From assembly GCF_000485795.1 (NCBI RefSeq), contig NZ_AXZL01000076.1, positions 937,505-1,001,504 on the forward strand: a stretch of 64,000 bases of DNA. The letters run 5' to 3'. The DNA is from Shewanella decolorationis S12. GTDB taxonomy: Bacteria; Pseudomonadota; Gammaproteobacteria; Enterobacterales; Shewanellaceae. The number at the start of each line of letters is the position of its first letter. Position 1 is the first letter of the stretch. The translations under genes were made by a program, and so were the position numbers. The notes below the pieces were generated by a model, which did not search any database, had not been told where the DNA came from, and saw nothing but the letters and a program-made list of their open reading frames with translations. Below, one piece after another: positions 62,111 to 64,000 of the stretch.

Positions 62111-62428
62111 TTAACCCTTAAAAATTTGTACCGAATCATCCACAGCACCAGCTTCTTCCTGCATAACGGGTGGATTGGCGATATGGTCGTCTAGGTTGTC
62201 GTTCAGCATTTCGCGGTATTCGGCGCTAAACCAGTCGAGTGCGTTGTCTTTTTCTGCGCCTAAATCGGCAGATTTAATCGCGGCTTCAAAGGCATTAAAA
62301 CGGGCTGCTGCGAAACGCAGTGCCGTGCCGACTTTACCGACATCGCCTTCTTGCTGGCTTAGCTGATTGGCTAGAGCAATAAATTGATCGGCAAGTTCAA
62401 AAATCGTGGTGTTGCTGGTATCAGTCAT
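62111..62428 (-). CDS. DUF3144 family small protein (second paralogue)
   Basis: A 105-residue acidic helical protein that shares the DUF3144 layout with the gene at 20565: FELADQFIALANQLSQQEGDVGKV, ALRFAAARFNAFEA and FSAEYREMLNDNLDDHIANP. Function unknown. It is a monocistronic gene close to the pilin gene. Confidence 0.8.
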   Translation of the reverse strand: MTDTSNTTIFELADQFIALANQLSQQEGDVGKVGTALRFAAARFNAFEAAIKSADLGAEKDNALDWFSAEYREMLNDNLDDHIANPPVMQEEAGAVDDSVQIFKG

Positions 62429-62498
62429 AGCGCTTACTCAAAATAATTTATTGGTGGGGGATTCTAGCCCAATTTGGCAAAGAAGGAATCGCCCGCAC

Positions 62499-63050
62499 TT
62501 AACTATTGGGATCCAAGTCCGTTGTGACAGTTCCCGTTCGTGAATCGTAATAGATAGATAATTTATCGTTGGCTCGATAAAAGTAGGTACATTGATTCGG
62601 ATTGATATAACTCGCTTTGTAGTCTGTTTCGGTGGCATCGACATTGAGTCGTGAAACACTTGGTTGTGAGTTTTGGAACAGCACTTCCCATACCGAAACA
62701 CAGTCTTCAACATTGTCTAAAGCCGGTGATGCCTCGTTACCATAAATATAGTGCTGTGCAGGCCAGCCGTTGGCATTAAAATCCACTTGCTCGGATTGTG
62801 CCGAACCGAATACGGGTAAATCTTCCTTTGGACCCGAACCGACTTTTACAGCCCATACTGAGCGGGCAAGATTCAAGCCCGATTTAAACCCAGCTCCCGC
62901 AGCTTTGACTGTGGCTATTTGTGCATCTTGCTGCACATTAATAAATTTAGGCAGTGCCACCACGGCTAATACCCCAAGCACAAGAATCACAACCACAAGC
63001 TCGATGAGGGTAAAGCCTGCACTGTGCGCTTTTAGGCGGTTATTGGTCAT
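62499..63050 (-). CDS. Type IV pilin-like protein (MshA type)
   Basis: A 183-residue prepilin. The leader ends in HSAG and cleavage gives FTLIELVVVILVLGVLAVVALPKFINVQQDAQ, with the conserved Glu at +5 and a Pro in the helix typical of MSHA and pseudopilins. A C-terminal disulfide region may be formed by the cysteines in NVEDCVSVW and NPNQCTYFY. It is a lone gene without other pilus genes nearby, so it may be a minor or orphan pilin that uses assembly proteins encoded elsewhere. Confidence 0.87.
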   Translation of the reverse strand: MTNNRLKAHSAGFTLIELVVVILVLGVLAVVALPKFINVQQDAQIATVKAAGAGFKSGLNLARSVWAVKVGSGPKEDLPVFGSAQSEQVDFNANGWPAQHYIYGNEASPALDNVEDCVSVWEVLFQNSQPSVSRLNVDATETDYKASYINPNQCTYFYRANDKLSIYYDSRTGTVTTDLDPNS

Positions 63051-63216
63051 TTAAATCAATTGATAAACGATAAAGACAGACACTATAGCACTTTGTTAGT
63101 CGCATTTTAACTTGAGATAGAGCCAATTCTGGCGAATTCAACACCTAGTTAACTTGTCATGTCTCTCTATCACTTTTAAGCTAGCGGCATTGTAATCCAA
63201 GCAAGAGAAACAGATT

Positions 63217-63876
63217 TTGGCGACTTGGCAGGAATTTATAGACCATCAACGTGCTCAACCCTATTACCAGCAGTTGATTACTTTTGTGAATCAAGAGCGA
63301 GCTTCGGGAAAGGTGATTTATCCCCCCAAGGAAGATGTGTTCAATGCCTTTAAGACTACCCCTTTGGATAAGGTGCGTGTGGTACTTATTGGTCAAGATC
63401 CTTACCATGGCCCTGATCAAGCCCACGGTCTGTGTTTTTCGGTTAAGCGAGGCATTAAACCGCCGCCATCGTTGGCCAATATGTATAAAGAATTGGTCAA
63501 CGATATTCCCGGTTTTCAAATCCCTAACCATGGCGATTTAACTCAATGGGCGGAGCAGGGGATCTTAATGCTTAATACCGTACTAACGGTGGAGCAGGGG
63601 CAAGCACATTCCCATGCTAATGCGGGCTGGGAAACCTTTACCACTGAGGCGTTAAAGCTGCTTAATGCGCAGCAGCGGCCGATTATTTTTGTCCTTTGGG
63701 GAAGCCATGCCATTAAAAAAGGGGCGGTGATTACTGCGTCACAGCATCAAATTCTGTCGGGGCCGCATCCGTCACCGCTGTCGGCCTATCGCGGCTTCTT
63801 TGGTTGCGGGCATTTTTCTAAAGTGAACCAACTGCTGATGGCACGGGGCGAAGCGCCGATCCAATGGCAGGTTTAA
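63217..63876 (+). CDS. ung: Uracil-DNA glycosylase
   Basis: A 219-residue family-1 glycosylase that removes uracil from DNA. The catalytic motif VVLIGQDPYHGPDQAHGLCFSV (Asp) and the loop HPSPLSAYRGFFGCGHF (His) are intact, with GILMLNTVLTVEQGQAHSHA between. Start is TTG 63217 (MATWQEF), with AAGAGAAA upstream; no ATG fits. Length matches the E. coli enzyme. Single gene, immediately followed by the end of a repeat. Confidence 0.95.
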   Translation: MATWQEFIDHQRAQPYYQQLITFVNQERASGKVIYPPKEDVFNAFKTTPLDKVRVVLIGQDPYHGPDQAHGLCFSVKRGIKPPPSLANMYKELVNDIPGFQIPNHGDLTQWAEQGILMLNTVLTVEQGQAHSHANAGWETFTTEALKLLNAQQRPIIFVLWGSHAIKKGAVITASQHQILSGPHPSPLSAYRGFFGCGHFSKVNQLLMARGEAPIQWQV

Positions 63877-63891
63877 TACGATTGGTATAAG
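63875..63891. repeat. Solo end motif of the 269-bp repeat family, inverted
   Basis: TAATACGATTGGTATAA is the reverse complement of the left terminus of the elements at 20222 and 21230, and overlaps the ung stop codon. The IS3-type terminus begins 19 bases further on. Confidence 0.6.
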
Positions 63892-63910
63892 TTCACTTTG
63901 ATAAAGAACG

Positions 63911-64000
63911 TGTCCCGTCCTGAAATAAGTTGACACTTATTTCCACCTAAAACGCCTGATGAACCTCATCGGGCGTTTTGTATTTTAAGGCCAAATGGGG
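63911..64000 (-). mobile_element. IS3-family insertion sequence, right end (cut by window)
   Basis: The terminus begins TGTCCCGTCCTGAAATAAG, with the TG dinucleotide usual for IS3 ends, and encloses the 3' end of a transposase gene. The rest lies beyond the window, so length and copy number are unknown. Confidence 0.65.
63947..64000 (-). CDS. IS3-family transposase OrfB, C-terminal end (partial)
   Basis: Read on the minus strand the last 17 codons give PHLALKYKTPDEVHQAF and a TAG stop. This is the characteristic C-terminus of integrase-type IS3-family OrfB proteins (LALKYKTPxEV). Only the end is inside the window, so integrity cannot be judged. Confidence 0.75.
   Translation of the reverse strand, partial: PHLALKYKTPDEVHQAF

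Overview
The window reads as chromosomal DNA of a marine or aquatic gammaproteobacterium, most probably a Shewanella. The pointers are a prpB-prpC-acnD-prpF methylcitrate locus, a TonB/ExbBD/HmuTUV/HutXZ heme locus, an MshA-like pilin, CcoG, csgEFG, and small families (DUF2956, DUF3144) that I associate with Shewanella and Vibrio relatives. This assignment is from gene content only; no database search was possible. No tRNA, rRNA, CRISPR array or prophage was seen.

Layout. 1-5.9 kb: end of a DesR-like response regulator, a DUF1963 protein, a ComM/YifB ATPase, two tandem acyltransferases and a DUF523 protein. 6.0-13.4 kb: the propionate (2-methylcitrate) operon, led by a GntR regulator whose promoter carries three ATTGTCGACAAT-type operators. 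13.5-24.1 kb: a 1500-residue beta-propeller/PAS/GGDEF/EAL sensor, ilvE, a DUF1223 thiol protein, a region holding two copies of a 269-bp non-coding element (one of which interrupts an NTF2/SnoaL-like gene), and pyrC. 24.2-32.7 kb: an export operon (membrane fusion protein, a small membrane protein, a 34-codon coupled ORF, a MacB-type ATPase and two FtsX permeases) followed by its own NtrC-type regulator and histidine kinase. It is preceded by a sigma-54 promoter and repeated GCGGACAC boxes. 32.9-34.6 kb: csgEFG without curlin subunits. 34.6-42.7 kb: an aldehyde dehydrogenase/TetR pair with an operator, two universal stress proteins, a solute-binding protein, a FAD oxidase and small unknowns. 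42.7-51.3 kb: the heme uptake cluster. 51.5-55.1 kb: an ABCB exporter and FadD. 55.4-58.5 kb: ccoG and a PAS-containing sigma-54 activator, with a sigma-54 promoter and twin GCGATATATCGC palindromes between them. 59-64 kb: a DsbD-gamma-like thioredoxin, an S10 peptidase, a LysE exporter, a second DUF3144 protein, a pilin, ung, and the end of an IS3-family transposase cut by the window edge.

The most interesting signals are regulatory and architectural. There are two separate self-contained sigma-54 circuits: the export operon, and regulator plus ccoG. Each has a promoter of correct -24/-12 spacing and upstream palindromes. A miniature mobile element with two internal hairpins has inactivated a gene and left a readable target duplication. 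Two very small translationally coupled or strongly initiated ORFs sit inside the exporter operon and are candidates for accessory or exported peptides.
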